Shown: positions 41,283-51,311, counted from the first letter of the stretch. The stretch is DNA of 64,000 nt from Ancylobacter aquaticus (GCF_004339465.1 NZ_SMFY01000002.1:62001-126000); one strand, 5' to 3'. Notes: generated by a model not told the origin, from the letters alone. Translations and numbers: made by a program.

Positions 41283-42737
41283 GTGGAAATCAAGGGCGCG
41301 CGGGGTGAGGGTAGCGGAGGTTCCCCGTATTTTTTCCCGGTCGTCGCGTTCATCATGGCCGCCCCGATCTTTGCCGTCGACACGCTCACGCCGCTCGACA
41401 CGGCCATTGCTGTCCTTTACGTCGCCGTCATCATGCCATCCGCCCACTTTCTCGGGCGACGTGGCGTGCTGGCGGTTTCCGGGGGCTGCATAGCCCTCAC
41501 CACCATCAGCTTCCTGATCGTGCACCGGCATGACTGGGACAGCTCCGCACTGGTCAGATTGGGCGTGAGCCTCTCCGCCATCTCGATCACGAGCATCCTG
41601 ACCCTGCGAAACCAGCAGGTGACGTCAGCCCTGCGTGATCAGGCCAATTTGCTGAACCTCACCCATGACGCCATCTTCGTGCGCGATATGGCCGACCGCA
41701 TCATCTACTGGAACCAGGGTGCCGAACAGCTCTATGGCTGGAGCCCGGCGGAAGCCGTCGGCCAGACGGCCGCCGGCCTGCTGCGCACTAGATTTCCCGA
41801 TACGCCTGCCAGCATCCAGGCCGCCCTGCTGGCGGATCGCCAGTGGTCCGGCGAGCTCGTACACTTCAAGCGCGACGGCACGCAGGTCATCGCGCTCAGC
41901 CGCTGGTCGGTGCAAATGGACAAGGCGGGCCGCCCCGTCGCGGTGATGGAGACCAATAACGACATCACCGAACGCAAACACTCGGAGGCGATGTTGCAGA
42001 AAGCCCAGGCCGAGCTCGCTCACGCAATGCGTGTCGCGACCATGGGCGAACTCACCGCCTCCATCGCCCATGAGGTCAACCAGCCGCTTGCGGCTGTCAT
42101 CACCAATGGCGAGGCTGGCCTGCGCTGGCTCGGGCGCGAGGTGCCGGACCTTGGCGAAGCCCGCGCCTCGGTGGAACGCATGATCAGCAGTGGCAAGCGC
42201 GCCAACAACGTGATCGCCCGCCTGCGCGCGTTGGCCCGCCGTGACGACCCGGATCACATGCCGGTCAATCTCAACGAAATCGTCGAGGACGCCCTGATGC
42301 TGGTGCAGCGGGAGGCGGATTCCCACAGCGTCAGCGTCGGGCTCGACCTCAAAGCTTCGCTGCCCGATATTTCCGGCGATCGCGTGCAGTTACAGCAGGT
42401 CGTCATCAACCTGCTGATGAACGCCATCCAGGCCATGGCGGGCGTCTCCGGGTGGGCCCGCGAACTCTCGATTGCCACGCGCGAGGCCCGCGAGCCCAGC
42501 GGCACGGATATCGTGACGGTCGAGGTGCGTGACACGGGCATTGGCATCGACGAGCAGAGTGCAAACCAGCTCTTCACGGCGTTCTACAGTACGAAGAAGG
42601 AGGGCCTCGGCATGGGACTGTCGATCTGCCGTTCCATCATCGAAGCCCATGGCGGCCGCATTTCGTTCGAGACCAATGCCGATCATGGGGTGAGTTTCAC
42701 CGTCGGACTGCCCGCATTGAAGGATCCGGTGCCTTGA
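41283..42737 (+). CDS. Membrane PAS histidine kinase (FixL-like)
   Basis: 484 residues. About four N-terminal membrane segments (residues about 16-33, 40-58, 62-80 and 92-108), a PAS domain (about 115-235; [26 protein letters not shown]), HisKA with the phosphoacceptor His263 in [14 protein letters not shown], and a HATPase domain with [26 protein letters not shown] and [12 protein letters not shown]. No heme-ligand pocket typical of true FixL is evident. It starts with GTG and overlaps the response regulator gene by four bases. Confidence 0.9.
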   Translation: MEIKGARGEGSGGSPYFFPVVAFIMAAPIFAVDTLTPLDTAIAVLYVAVIMPSAHFLGRRGVLAVSGGCIALTTISFLIVHRHDWDSSALVRLGVSLSAISITSILTLRNQQVTSALRDQANLLNLTHDAIFVRDMADRIIYWNQGAEQLYGWSPAEAVGQTAAGLLRTRFPDTPASIQAALLADRQWSGELVHFKRDGTQVIALSRWSVQMDKAGRPVAVMETNNDITERKHSEAMLQKAQAELAHAMRVATMGELTASIAHEVNQPLAAVITNGEAGLRWLGREVPDLGEARASVERMISSGKRANNVIARLRALARRDDPDHMPVNLNEIVEDALMLVQREADSHSVSVGLDLKASLPDISGDRVQLQQVVINLLMNAIQAMAGVSGWARELSIATREAREPSGTDIVTVEVRDTGIGIDEQSANQLFTAFYSTKKEGLGMGLSICRSIIEAHGGRISFETNADHGVSFTVGLPALKDPVP

Positions 42738-43393
42738 TCTCCACTTCTTCGTCCAGTCGCACGCCCGTCGCGGCGTCCTCGCCCACGGTGATCGTGGTCG
42801 ATGATGACGAGGCGCTGCGCGAAGCGCTCAGCAGCCTGTTCCGCTCCGTCGGGCTGCGCGTCGAGCTCTACGGCTCGGCGACGGAACTGCTGGCCGCTAA
42901 GCCCCCTGCCGCACCGCGGTGCCTGGTGCTGGATATCCGCCTGCCGGGCGTCAGCGGGCTCGACTTCCAGTCGCAAATCGCGACATCGCCCATGAACATG
43001 CCAATCATCTTCATGACGGGCCATGGCGATATCCCGATGACGGTACGGGCGATGAAGGCCGGCGCGGTCGACTTCCTTACAAAACCGTTCCGCGATCAGG
43101 ACATGCTGGACGCTGTGGCGACGGCGCTGGAGAACGACCGCAAGCAGAGCGAGGCGGACAAAGCCTCGACTGAGATCCGCGCGCTGTACCAGTCGTTGAC
43201 CGCTCGCGAGAAGGAAGTCATGTCGCTCGTGACCTCCGGGCTGATGAACAAGCAGGTTGCCGCACAGATCAACCTCTCCGAAATCACCGTGAAGATTCAT
43301 CGTGGCCATGTGATGCGTAAAATGAACGCCAAATCCTTGGCGGATCTGGTGCGCATGGCGGAAACGCTCGGCCTTGGCATCCCAAAAGCGTAG
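42734..43393 (+). CDS. Response regulator, FixJ/LuxR type
   Basis: 219 residues. Receiver domain with acidic pocket VVDDDEA, phosphoacceptor Asp67 in LVLDIRLPG and Lys117 in FLTKPF, then a LuxR-type HTH ([43 protein letters not shown]). Start TTG at 42734 overlaps the kinase stop, so the pair is coupled and presumably cognate. The targets are unknown; the neighbouring efflux operon is one candidate. Confidence 0.92.
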   Translation: MISTSSSSRTPVAASSPTVIVVDDDEALREALSSLFRSVGLRVELYGSATELLAAKPPAAPRCLVLDIRLPGVSGLDFQSQIATSPMNMPIIFMTGHGDIPMTVRAMKAGAVDFLTKPFRDQDMLDAVATALENDRKQSEADKASTEIRALYQSLTAREKEVMSLVTSGLMNKQVAAQINLSEITVKIHRGHVMRKMNAKSLADLVRMAETLGLGIPKA

Positions 43394-43490
43394 ATTGCAA
43401 ACCTGAGTATAATTTAAATCTCAGACCTCTCGCCCCATTCTCGTTGGGACGCGCCAAGGCGTGCCGCTTTGACGGCGAAAGGAATACCTC

Positions 43491-43874
43491 GTGTCCGAAG
43501 TCCCGATGATCGCCATCGTCGATGATGATGAGTCGGTCCGTATCGCGACCGAAAGCCTTATTCGGTCTTTCGGCTTCAAGACGAACGTGTTCTCTTCGGC
43601 AGAAGCGTTTCTCGCTTCGTCGACCATGCGAGAGACCCATTGCCTGATCAGCGATGTCCAGATGCCGACCATGAGCGGCCTCGAGCTGTTCGATGTTCTG
43701 CGCTCGCGCGGCGCAGAGTTGCCGGTCATCTTCATCACCAGCTTTCCCGAGGAGCGGGTGCGGCGGCGCGCGCAGGCAGCGGGGGCCCTCGGTTTCCTTT
43801 CCAAGCCTTTCGACGCCGACACCATGATGAGCTTCGTGTTCCAGGCGCTGAAAGGCCGGCCTCTCCCGGGCTAG
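43491..43874 (+). CDS. Stand-alone receiver protein
   Basis: 127 residues, a receiver domain alone: IVDDDES pocket, Asp55 in LISDVQMPT, Lys105 in GFLSKPFDAD. No output domain. GTG start at 43491 with GAAAGGAA upstream. It lies 97 bases after the FixJ-type gene and may act as a phosphate sink or a competing partner for the same kinase. Its end overlaps the end of the converging M20 gene by four bases. Confidence 0.88.
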   Translation: MSEVPMIAIVDDDESVRIATESLIRSFGFKTNVFSSAEAFLASSTMRETHCLISDVQMPTMSGLELFDVLRSRGAELPVIFITSFPEERVRRRAQAAGALGFLSKPFDADTMMSFVFQALKGRPLPG

Positions 43875-45088
43875 GCGCCTATGCGCGCCTCGCCATCCGT
43901 TGCGCGCCCCGTGCCCGCACGTTCTTCAGCCGGCCCGCTCCACTTCTCATGGTCATCGCCGCGATCGTGCGACAGGGCCGCCCCCAGCGCCTCGATGAAG
44001 GTCTGGCATGATGTCAGTTCATCGAGGCGGATGAACTCGTTCGGCTTATGCGCACGCGCGATGTCGCCGGGGCCGCATATGATCGAGGGAATGCCCGCAT
44101 TCTGGTAGAGCCCGGCTTCCGTCCCGTAGCTGACGGCTGCCAATGACGGCTCTCCCGTGAGCTTTTCCACCAGCTTGGCGAGCGGCGCATCGACGGGAAG
44201 GCAGAGCGCGGGATAATCGCTCAGCTTCTCCCACGTTGCAGTGACGCCACGCGCGGCGAGCGACCGGACAACAGCGTAGACGGGTTCGAGGAGCGCGCTT
44301 GGCGCTATGCCCGGAATGGCGCGCGCCTCAAGATCGGCCACGCACAAGTCGGGAACGATGTTGAGTGCCTGCCCGCCGGCTATCGTGCCGATCTGCATGG
44401 ATGAGTAGGGAGGCTCGAAGGTTGGATCATGCGGCCCCTCGGCCAGCGCATTTGCCGTGTCCACGGCCTTTGCCAGCACCTCGGCCATGAGGTGGATCGC
44501 GTTGATCCCCTGGTCGGGACGCGAGGAATGACCCGCACGACCCTCGACGCGGATGCGTGCCGCCGCCTTCCCCTTATGGGCGCGCACGCCCCTCATGCCG
44601 CTGGGCTCGCCGATGATGGCGCCTAGCGGTGGCGCACACAGCTCCGACAACCGCGAAATAAGGTGAGGTGCGCCGCGGCACCCCGCCTCTTCGTCGTAGG
44701 AGAACGCGATGTGGAGGGGACGACCGAGCCGGCCGGCCTTGAGGGCCGGGACACTCGCGAGCACGGCCGCGAGAAAACCCTTCATGTCGCTCGTGCCACG
44801 CCCGTACAGCGCATAGCCTTCCGCCCGCAGCGTGAAGGGATCGGAGCGCCATTCCGCCTCCTGCGCGGGGACGACGTCCATGTGGCCCGAAAGGATATAG
44901 CCGGGCCGGTCTTCCGGCCCCAGCGTGGCGAAGAGATTGGCGCGGTCCCCTTCCGGCCCGGGCAGGACGTGGACCCTGACCGAATGGCTCTCCAGATAGG
45001 CGGCGATCCAGTCGACGATGGCGCCGTTCGGTGTGCCGACGACCGAGGGAAAGCTCACCAGGCGTTCGAGTATCTGCACGACGTTCAT
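43871..45088 (-). CDS. M20 family deacylase (ArgE/DapE-like)
   Basis: 405 residues. Metal-dependent amidohydrolase of the acetylornithine deacetylase type: LSGHMDVVPAQ (His-x-Asp), YGRGTSDMKGFLAAVL (bridging Asp), SYDEEAGCRGA (catalytic Glu-Glu), IGEPSGMRGVRAHKGK and the dimerisation domain, ending ICGPGDIARAHKPNEFI with the last His ligand. The ATG at 45088 fits family length. It lies 96 bases downstream of the ureohydrolase gene, suggesting it removes an acyl group from an amino acid or guanidino compound taken up by the ABC system here. Confidence 0.85.
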   Translation of the reverse strand: MNVVQILERLVSFPSVVGTPNGAIVDWIAAYLESHSVRVHVLPGPEGDRANLFATLGPEDRPGYILSGHMDVVPAQEAEWRSDPFTLRAEGYALYGRGTSDMKGFLAAVLASVPALKAGRLGRPLHIAFSYDEEAGCRGAPHLISRLSELCAPPLGAIIGEPSGMRGVRAHKGKAAARIRVEGRAGHSSRPDQGINAIHLMAEVLAKAVDTANALAEGPHDPTFEPPYSSMQIGTIAGGQALNIVPDLCVADLEARAIPGIAPSALLEPVYAVVRSLAARGVTATWEKLSDYPALCLPVDAPLAKLVEKLTGEPSLAAVSYGTEAGLYQNAGIPSIICGPGDIARAHKPNEFIRLDELTSCQTFIEALGAALSHDRGDDHEKWSGPAEERAGTGRATDGEARIGA

Positions 45089-45184
45089 GGAGCGGTATCC
45101 CGGAAGCGACGAGGACCCATCGGGCAGCCATGGCGCGAGGCTGCGGCACGCATTCCGGCCGCTGCCGTCCCTGCCTGTCACGGC

Positions 45185-46138
45185 CTATTTGGCGCCGAAA
45201 TAATTGGCGCGGACAGCGGCGCCGACGAGGTTCACGATCAGGCGGCCGGCGGTGATGCAGGTGATGTCGTTGACGTCGGTGGCGGGCGTGATTTCCACCA
45301 CGTCCATGCCGACCACGCGTCCCTTGTTCACGAGGCCGTGGATGAGGCTTCTAGCCTGCATGAAGGTCATGCCACCCGCGCAGGGGGCGGCGACCCCCGG
45401 CGCGATGCCCGGCTCGAAAGCGTCGAGATCGACCGTGATGTAATAGCGCCCCCCGGCAGGGATCATGTCGAGCGCGCGCTGGATGCCGCGCTCGTGGAGC
45501 TCGTAGGACGAGATGAGGTGCGCGCCATAGGCCTTGGCGGCATCGAACTCCTCCTGCCGGCCGCTGCCGCTCGCGTGAAGGCCGATCTGAAATATCTCGC
45601 CGATATGATCCATTTCCGATGCACGGCGGATCGGGCTGGAGAGCCCCTGCGTGACGCCGTTAATTTCCTCGCGCCAGTCGAGATGCTGGTCGATCTGGAT
45701 CAGTGTGATCGGTCCCTGATCGTCGAGAGCCCTGAGCACCGGGATAGGGATCGAATGATCGCCGCCCAAAATGATCGGCATCGCACCGGAAGCCAGGATC
45801 TTGCGCACGGCCTCTTCGGCCCGCTTGAGATGGTCCTTCAGCTCGCGCGGGTCCGCATACACGTCCCCGCAATCGACGGCGCGGATCGGCCGGTTGTCGT
45901 AGAGCGGGCCGCCAATGTCGAAATCATAGCGCTCGATGGCACGGAGAATCCGGCCCGTCGCCCGGCGCATCGCCAGCGCGCCACGGCTCTGGTCGCTCGC
46001 AATCTCGCCGAACGTGTAGGAATCGCCATAGGGGATGCCGAGATAGGCGATATCCGCGTTCAGTGCGTCGAGATCGTTGCAGGGCTCGGAGTAAAGGAAG
46101 GTCCGATGCTCGGCCTTGGCGGGGATGGTAAGGGGCAT
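45185..46138 (-). CDS. Ureohydrolase (agmatinase/guanidinobutyrase-like), variant metal motif
   Basis: 317 residues of the arginase/agmatinase superfamily, which releases urea from guanidino compounds using two Mn ions. Motifs: GGDHS (residues 125-129), then IQIDQHLDW (Asp150, His152, Asp154) where most members have DAHxD, and YITVDLDAFEPGIAPG with the last two Asp ligands. The Ala-to-Gln change is next to the metal site, and a substrate other than agmatine is likely. Catabolic neighbours (deacylase, ABC transporter, PrpD, RidA) fit an uptake-and-degradation operon. Confidence 0.82.
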   Translation of the reverse strand: MPLTIPAKAEHRTFLYSEPCNDLDALNADIAYLGIPYGDSYTFGEIASDQSRGALAMRRATGRILRAIERYDFDIGGPLYDNRPIRAVDCGDVYADPRELKDHLKRAEEAVRKILASGAMPIILGGDHSIPIPVLRALDDQGPITLIQIDQHLDWREEINGVTQGLSSPIRRASEMDHIGEIFQIGLHASGSGRQEEFDAAKAYGAHLISSYELHERGIQRALDMIPAGGRYYITVDLDAFEPGIAPGVAAPCAGGMTFMQARSLIHGLVNKGRVVGMDVVEITPATDVNDITCITAGRLIVNLVGAAVRANYFGAK

Positions 46139-46217
46139 GCACGTTTTCCTTGTCATCGACGTCAATGTGGCCACAGGCGACGGTCGGGCTCGGGCGGGCA
46201 GGGCGGTTCGGGTGCCG

Positions 46218-47012
46218 TCAGTGTCCGAGGATCTGGCTGAGGAACAGGCGGGTGCGCTCGTGCTGCGGGTTGGAGAAGAACGGTTCCGGCTCGTTCATCT
46301 CGATGATCTGCCCGGCATCCATGAAGATCACCCGGTTGGCCACCTGACGGGCAAAGCCCATCTCGTGCGTCACGCACAGCATGGTCATGCCCTCTTCCGC
46401 CAGGCTCACCATCGTCTCCAGCACTTCCTTGACCATTTCCGGGTCGAGCGCCGAGGTCGGCTCATCGAACAGCAAGATTTTCGGCTTCATGCACAGCGCG
46501 CGGGCGATGGCGACGCGCTGCTGCTGGCCGCCGGAGAGCTGGCCGGGATATTTGTGCGCCTGTTCGGGGATCTTCACCTTGGTGAGGAAGTGCATGGCCA
46601 GCTCGTCCGCCTCCTTCTTGGGCATCTTGCGGACCCAGATCGGCGCCAGCGTGAGGTTCTCCAGAATGGTGAGGTGGGGAAACAGGTTGAAGTGCTGGAA
46701 GCACATGCCGACCTCGCGACGGATCTCGTCGATCCGCTTGAGGTCGTTGGTCAACTCAATCCCGTCCACGATGATCGTGCCCTGCTGGTGCTCCTCCAGC
46801 CGGTTGATGCAGCGGATCATCGTCGACTTGCCCGAGCCCGAAGGCCCGCAAATCACGATCCGCTCGCCGCGATGCACCTTCAGATTGATGTCCTTGAGAA
46901 CGTGGAATTCTCCGTACCACTTGTTGACGCCAACGAGTTCGATGGCATGGCCGGATGGCGCGGACGAGGGAGAGGCCTGCGCAAGCGCGGCTGACGAGGC
47001 GAGGTTCGACAT
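46218..47012 (-). CDS. Polar amino-acid ABC transporter, ATP-binding protein
   Basis: 264 residues of the GlnQ type. Walker [11 protein letters not shown]-loop [11 protein letters not shown], signature [15 protein letters not shown], Walker [13 protein letters not shown], switch His in CVTHEMGFA. The ATG at 47012 excludes an upstream non-homologous stretch. It serves with the two permeases and the binding protein of this operon. Confidence 0.95.
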   Translation of the reverse strand: MSNLASSAALAQASPSSAPSGHAIELVGVNKWYGEFHVLKDINLKVHRGERIVICGPSGSGKSTMIRCINRLEEHQQGTIIVDGIELTNDLKRIDEIRREVGMCFQHFNLFPHLTILENLTLAPIWVRKMPKKEADELAMHFLTKVKIPEQAHKYPGQLSGGQQQRVAIARALCMKPKILLFDEPTSALDPEMVKEVLETMVSLAEEGMTMLCVTHEMGFARQVANRVIFMDAGQIIEMNEPEPFFSNPQHERTRLFLSQILGH

Positions 47013-47080
47013 GGGGAAGCGTGAGCCTTTGCGGTTCGATCGGGCTTCTATCGGCGGGCGCACTGTGGCGCCTCGCGCGG

Positions 47081-47725
47081 TCAGATCCGGATCCGTTTTT
47101 CCAGATGCCTGCCGCACAGCGAGATCGAGAAGCAGATCACGAAGTAGATGAGCGCCACGGCGCCATAGGCCAGGAACGGCTCGAAGGTTGCGTTGGCGAT
47201 GATCTGGCTCGCGCGGGTCAACTCGACAAAGCCGACGATGGAGGCGAGCGAGGTGTTCTTGACGATCTGCACCATCAGCCCGACCGTCGGCGGAACCGAC
47301 AGGCGCAGGGCCTGCGGCAGGACGATCAGAAGCATCTGCTGCCAGTGCTTGAGGCCGAGGCTCGAGGAGGCTTCCCACTGCCCCTTCGGCACCGCCAGGA
47401 CGCAGCCGTACCAGGTCTCCGTGAGATAGGCGCTGCTATAGACCGAGAGGCAGAGACTGGCGGCGAACAGAGGCGTCGTCTGCACGCCCATCAGCGCCAG
47501 CCCGAAATAGACAAGGAAGAGCTGCATGAGCAACGGCGTTCCCTGAAACACCTGCACATACAGACGAACCGGCCTGCCGGCGACGCGCGGAAAGGCGAAC
47601 CGCAGGCTCAGCAGGATCAGGCTGACGGCCGCGCCTCCGGCGAACGCGATCAGCGAGAGATAGATCGTCCACGGCACGGCGGCGAGCAGGTTGCGAAAGA
47701 CGTCCCAGGTCGTGAAGTCGTTCAT
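47081..47725 (-). CDS. Polar amino-acid ABC transporter permease
   Basis: 214 residues with about five membrane helices. EAA-loop region [36 protein letters not shown] matches the HisM/GlnP class. It overlaps the other permease gene by four bases, and the two would form a heterodimer. Confidence 0.92.
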   Translation of the reverse strand: MNDFTTWDVFRNLLAAVPWTIYLSLIAFAGGAAVSLILLSLRFAFPRVAGRPVRLYVQVFQGTPLLMQLFLVYFGLALMGVQTTPLFAASLCLSVYSSAYLTETWYGCVLAVPKGQWEASSSLGLKHWQQMLLIVLPQALRLSVPPTVGLMVQIVKNTSLASIVGFVELTRASQIIANATFEPFLAYGAVALIYFVICFSISLCGRHLEKRIRI

Positions 47726-48402
47726 CGCTGAGCCCCCGTGGCAAATTCGCCGTAGACAAAGCGGCGTCCGACCCAGGTCAGCATTTCCCGGAACAGGACG
47801 GCGAGGCCGAGATAAATGAGGGTGACGACGATATAGGCCTCAAAATTCCTGAACGTCCGGCTCGCGATCATGTTGGCTTCATAGGAAAGCTCGGCGACCG
47901 AGATCTGGCTGCACAGCGCCGAGGCCAGCAGGATGATCACCAGCTGGCTCGTCATGGCTGGCCACACGCGCTGGAACGCCGGAGGAATGATGACGAGGAA
48001 GAACGCCTGGGCCGGCTTCAGCCCGAGGCTGCTGGCCGCCTCGAACTGGCCTGCGGGCGTCGCCTCGATGCCAGCGCGGATGATTTCGCAGGCATAGGCG
48101 GTGAGGTTGATCGTCAGGGCGACGAGCGCCGCGGTGACCGGGTCCAGCCTCAGGCCGAGGGCTGGCAATCCGAAGAAGATGAAGAAGATCTGGCCGAGGA
48201 ACGGCGTATTGCGGAAGAACTCGACATAGCCGCGAATGAACCAGCGAACCGCTTTCGGTCCCTTCAGGCTCCCCCACGCACACAAGGTGCCGAGAACGAC
48301 GCCCAGGAACGAAGAGACCAGCGTGAGCATCACGGTCATGACCAGACCGTTCAGCAGGCTCGGCCAAGCATGGAAGACATCGATGAACGATGAAAGGTTC
48401 AT
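47722..48402 (-). CDS. Polar amino-acid ABC transporter permease
   Basis: 226 residues, about five membrane helices, EAA loop ATPAGQFEAASSLGLKPAQAFFLVIIPPAFQRVWP. Class and length as for HisQ/GlnP. Overlaps both neighbouring genes by four bases, tying transport to the MmgE/PrpD gene. Confidence 0.92.
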   Translation of the reverse strand: MNLSSFIDVFHAWPSLLNGLVMTVMLTLVSSFLGVVLGTLCAWGSLKGPKAVRWFIRGYVEFFRNTPFLGQIFFIFFGLPALGLRLDPVTAALVALTINLTAYACEIIRAGIEATPAGQFEAASSLGLKPAQAFFLVIIPPAFQRVWPAMTSQLVIILLASALCSQISVAELSYEANMIASRTFRNFEAYIVVTLIYLGLAVLFREMLTWVGRRFVYGEFATGAQR

Positions 48403-49802
48403 TCGCAGGGCATCCGCGTGAGTGAGCCTGTAAGGGCCGCATTCAGGAGATCATGGACCGGGCCTTCGGTATCCAGATCGTCAAGGGCCTGCAGCAGAAG
48501 CTGCGCCGCCGGCCTTCCGAGCGCGGGTTCCGCGCAGAGCAGGAATTTCGCGCGCAGATGCGCCGCAGGCACGGGATTGACCGCGGTTCCGAGGGCGTGG
48601 GTCTGATAGCCGGAATAGGTGCGCCCATCCCTCAGGGAGATTACTACGGACGCTCCTTCCGGCGCCGCCGCGCGACGTTCCGCGTCCCACATCGGGCCGC
48701 TCACCATGCGCACACGCGGCATCATGGCGCGCATGGCGGCACTGGTGAGCACGTCGTCGTTCAACTGCTCCAGGCCGGGCGCTCCGAAGCACAGGGTCGC
48801 GGCGATCGCGAACTCCATGCTGAACTGCGCCTCGCGTGTGGTGGCAGGCGCGGCATATTTCAGATTGGCCACGACGACAGGCGGGACATCGCACAGGACG
48901 CTCTCGACCTCGTCTGGCGAAACGCCCTCGCGCGACATGATGTCGATCATCACGTCGACGGCCGCGTGCGAGGACAGGCAAATCGGAAATTTCTTGATGT
49001 CGATGCCCGGCGTCTCCAGACGCCATGAGTGGCCGAGTTCGGCGCAAGCTGCGCCATCGAACGCGCCATCGGTATGAAGCGCGGCGAACCCGTTGGGGTG
49101 AGTGAAGGGCTCGTCCGGCCCGCTGGCGCCGCTGGCGGCCAGATAGGCGCATTTGACGCCAAATTCGCTTGCCTGCCCCGCAAGAAGCGCCTTGGCGTCG
49201 GTGGCGAAGCAGCTTTTGCTGCCGCCCGCGCCCGCGACCGCCAGCCCGATGCAGGCGCGCATCTGCCGCGCATCGAGCCGCAGGAGGTGGCCGGCCGCGA
49301 CGCCCGCGCCGATCGGCCCGAGCAGCCCGGTGGTCCACCAGCCCTTGTCATAGAGGCCCTGGCCGGCCGCAGCGCCGACCGCGTATTCACACTCCGCGCC
49401 GACGGTGATCGCCGTGATGAGTTCGGCGCCTGTCGCCCCGATCTCCTGCGCGATGGCGAAGGCAGCGGGGATGATGACCGCCGAGCCATGGACGAAGCCA
49501 GCATAGCAATTATCGTCGAAATCGAGCGCATGGGCGGCGGTCGCGTTGCTGAAGGCGGCGCCGGCGGCCGACACGTGGGATTCCGCTCCCCAGATTTCCG
49601 ACCGGCCCGCCGGGGCGTTCCGCTCCGCGAACTGGCGCGCGATGCCCGCCACCGGCGTGCGGGTGCCGGCGAGGGCGACGCCGACAGTATCGATCACGCA
49701 CGCCTTCACGATTTGGCGGATGCGATCGGGAATGTCGGCTGCGCGCGCGGCCGAGGCCCACTCCGCCAGAAGGAGAGAAGGATTCCGGGGAGTGGGACTC
49801 AT
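48399..49802 (-). CDS. MmgE/PrpD family protein
   Basis: 467 residues. Family traits: RQIVKACVIDTVGVALAG near residue 28, SNATAAHALDFDDN near 84, ELITAITVGAECEYAVG and ETPGIDIKKFPICLSSHAAVDVM. Members dehydrate, isomerise, epimerise or decarboxylate small carboxylic acids (2-methylcitrate, cis-aconitate, iminodisuccinate). The enzyme here is next to an amino-acid ABC transporter and coupled to a permease gene, so an amino or imino dicarboxylate substrate is plausible. The specific reaction is unknown. Confidence 0.85.
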   Translation of the reverse strand: MSPTPRNPSLLLAEWASAARAADIPDRIRQIVKACVIDTVGVALAGTRTPVAGIARQFAERNAPAGRSEIWGAESHVSAAGAAFSNATAAHALDFDDNCYAGFVHGSAVIIPAAFAIAQEIGATGAELITAITVGAECEYAVGAAAGQGLYDKGWWTTGLLGPIGAGVAAGHLLRLDARQMRACIGLAVAGAGGSKSCFATDAKALLAGQASEFGVKCAYLAASGASGPDEPFTHPNGFAALHTDGAFDGAACAELGHSWRLETPGIDIKKFPICLSSHAAVDVMIDIMSREGVSPDEVESVLCDVPPVVVANLKYAAPATTREAQFSMEFAIAATLCFGAPGLEQLNDDVLTSAAMRAMMPRVRMVSGPMWDAERRAAAPEGASVVISLRDGRTYSGYQTHALGTAVNPVPAAHLRAKFLLCAEPALGRPAAQLLLQALDDLDTEGPVHDLLNAALTGSLTRMPCE

Positions 49803-49841
49803 CGCTAACCGCCTGCACCCTATGCCGTTCGTAACGGTTCG

Positions 49842-50624
49842 TTACTCGGGAAGCTCGCCGGCGGGGGCGCCGAGCCACGTCACGGACAGCCGGTCGATCT
49901 CGCCATTGGCCTTGGCCTCGCGGATGATCTCGTTGACCTTGTCCAGCAGTCGCGTCTCGCCCTTAACGACGCCGACATAGCAGGGGGAATTCGCCAGCAC
50001 GATCTTCAGCTCCAGATCGAGATCGGGGTTGCGACGCTTGATGGCGGCGGCGACGGGCGTGCCCGAAGCGAACATCTCCACTTGGCCGGACATGAACGCC
50101 GCGATGGTGCTGTTGTTGTCCTCGAAGCGCTTGACCTCCGCCTTCGGCGCGAGGTCTTCGAGTTCCTTGTCCTGCATGGAACCGCGCGTCACCGAAATGG
50201 TCTTGCCGGAGAGGTCGGCATATTCTTTGACCGGCGGCTCCTTCTTGCCGAAGACGGCGTCGAAGAACGGCGAGTAGGCGATGCTGAAGTCGATCACCTT
50301 CGCCCGCTCTTCGGTCTTCCCGAGCGAGGAGATGGTGAGGTCGGTCTTGCCGGACTGGAGATAGGCGACGCGGTTCGGTGCCGTCACCGGCACGAGCTCG
50401 ACCTTCACGCCGAGCTTCTCGCCGATCAGGTTGGCGACGTCGATGTCCATGCCGCGCGGCTGCATGTCGGTGCCGACCGAGCCGAACGGGGGATAGTCGG
50501 TCGGGACGGCGACACGGAGCGTCTTGCGCGCGATGATGTCGTCCAGCGCATCAGCGACGGCCGGAACAGTGCCAAGCGTCGCCATGAGACCAATGGCGGC
50601 TGCGAACAGAATACGTGCGGTCAT
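49842..50624 (-). CDS. Amino-acid ABC transporter substrate-binding protein
   Basis: 260 residues with a signal peptide (MTARILFAAAIGLMATLGTVPAVADA). SBP_bac_3 fold: LRVAVPTDYPPFGSVGTDMQPRGMDIDVANLIGEKLGV, then DLTISSLGKTEERAKVIDFSIAYSPF. Periplasmic; it gives the specificity of the ABC system encoded downstream. The ligand cannot be named; the binding-site Arg expected after DLTIS is not obvious by eye. Confidence 0.92.
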   Translation of the reverse strand: MTARILFAAAIGLMATLGTVPAVADALDDIIARKTLRVAVPTDYPPFGSVGTDMQPRGMDIDVANLIGEKLGVKVELVPVTAPNRVAYLQSGKTDLTISSLGKTEERAKVIDFSIAYSPFFDAVFGKKEPPVKEYADLSGKTISVTRGSMQDKELEDLAPKAEVKRFEDNNSTIAAFMSGQVEMFASGTPVAAAIKRRNPDLDLELKIVLANSPCYVGVVKGETRLLDKVNEIIREAKANGEIDRLSVTWLGAPAGELPE

Positions 50625-50724
50625 TGCCTACACCCTTATTGCTGGAAGGTTGATGTTGTCGGATGGTTCCGCAGGTGCGTCCGCGGAACCATCGTGGCAG
50701 GCCGGATCAGAGCATGTGGGGCTC

Positions 50725-51138
50725 TCAGTCCGGAATAACGGCCGTTGCGTCCACTTCGACCAGGTATTCAGTGCGGGCGAAGGCCGTGACGACGATGCCG
50801 GTCGAAACCGGGAACACACCCTTCAGCCAGCGGCCGACCACGCGATACACGTCCTCACGGTAGCGGGGATCGGAGATGTAGATCGTCAGCTTGCAGATAT
50901 GATCGAGCTGGCTGCCGCATTCCTTCAGCAGCATGTCGATATTCTTCATCGCCTGCTCGGTCTGGCCTGTGACGTCGCCGATGCAGACGCATTCGGATGT
51001 ATCGAGATCCTGCCCGATCTGGCCGCGCAGGTAGACGGTCGTTCCGCGAGCAATGACAGCCTGGCAGAGGTCGTTGTCGATGCTCTGTTCAGGATAGGTC
51101 ACTTTTGTATTGAACTTGCGGATTCGAGTGTGGGCCAT
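50725..51138 (-). CDS. RidA family deaminase-like protein
   Basis: 137 residues of the YjgF/RidA family, which hydrolyses reactive enamines/imines. Includes LRGQIGQDLDTSECVCIGDVTGQTEQAMKNI and YRVVGRWLKGVFPVSTGIVVTAFARTEYLVEVDATAVI; a late Arg (FARTEYLVE) is in the place of the conserved catalytic Arg. ATG at 51138 has AGGA eight bases upstream. It is the first gene of the catabolic operon, divergent from the LysR gene, consistent with an imine-forming pathway. Confidence 0.88.
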   Translation of the reverse strand: MAHTRIRKFNTKVTYPEQSIDNDLCQAVIARGTTVYLRGQIGQDLDTSECVCIGDVTGQTEQAMKNIDMLLKECGSQLDHICKLTIYISDPRYREDVYRVVGRWLKGVFPVSTGIVVTAFARTEYLVEVDATAVIPD

Positions 51139-51234
51139 CGTCACATTCCTGATTGTGCTTGTGCGCGAGCTTCATGAACAGCCGGTAAGCCGAAGATCCA
51201 AAGGAACTCCGCGCGGGTATTCTTGTGAACCCCG

Positions 51235-51251
51235 CGACCTTACGAAGGTCG
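51235..51251. promoter_or_regulatory. Candidate operator between RidA and LysR genes
   Basis: CGACCTT-ACG-AAGGTCG, a perfect seven-base inverted repeat in the 173-base divergent intergenic region. LysR regulators bind such dyads between their own gene and the target operon. Confidence 0.5.
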
Positions 51252-51311
51252 TCACGTAACGAAAAGCGATTTTTTTGCGACCTATGTTTTGTTTTTTGAT
51301 ATGTATCGCGC

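Noticed and set aside
44663-46240. A 525-codon plus-strand frame opposite the M20 and ureohydrolase genes
   Set aside because: Antisense shadow; the minus-strand products carry complete catalytic motifs.
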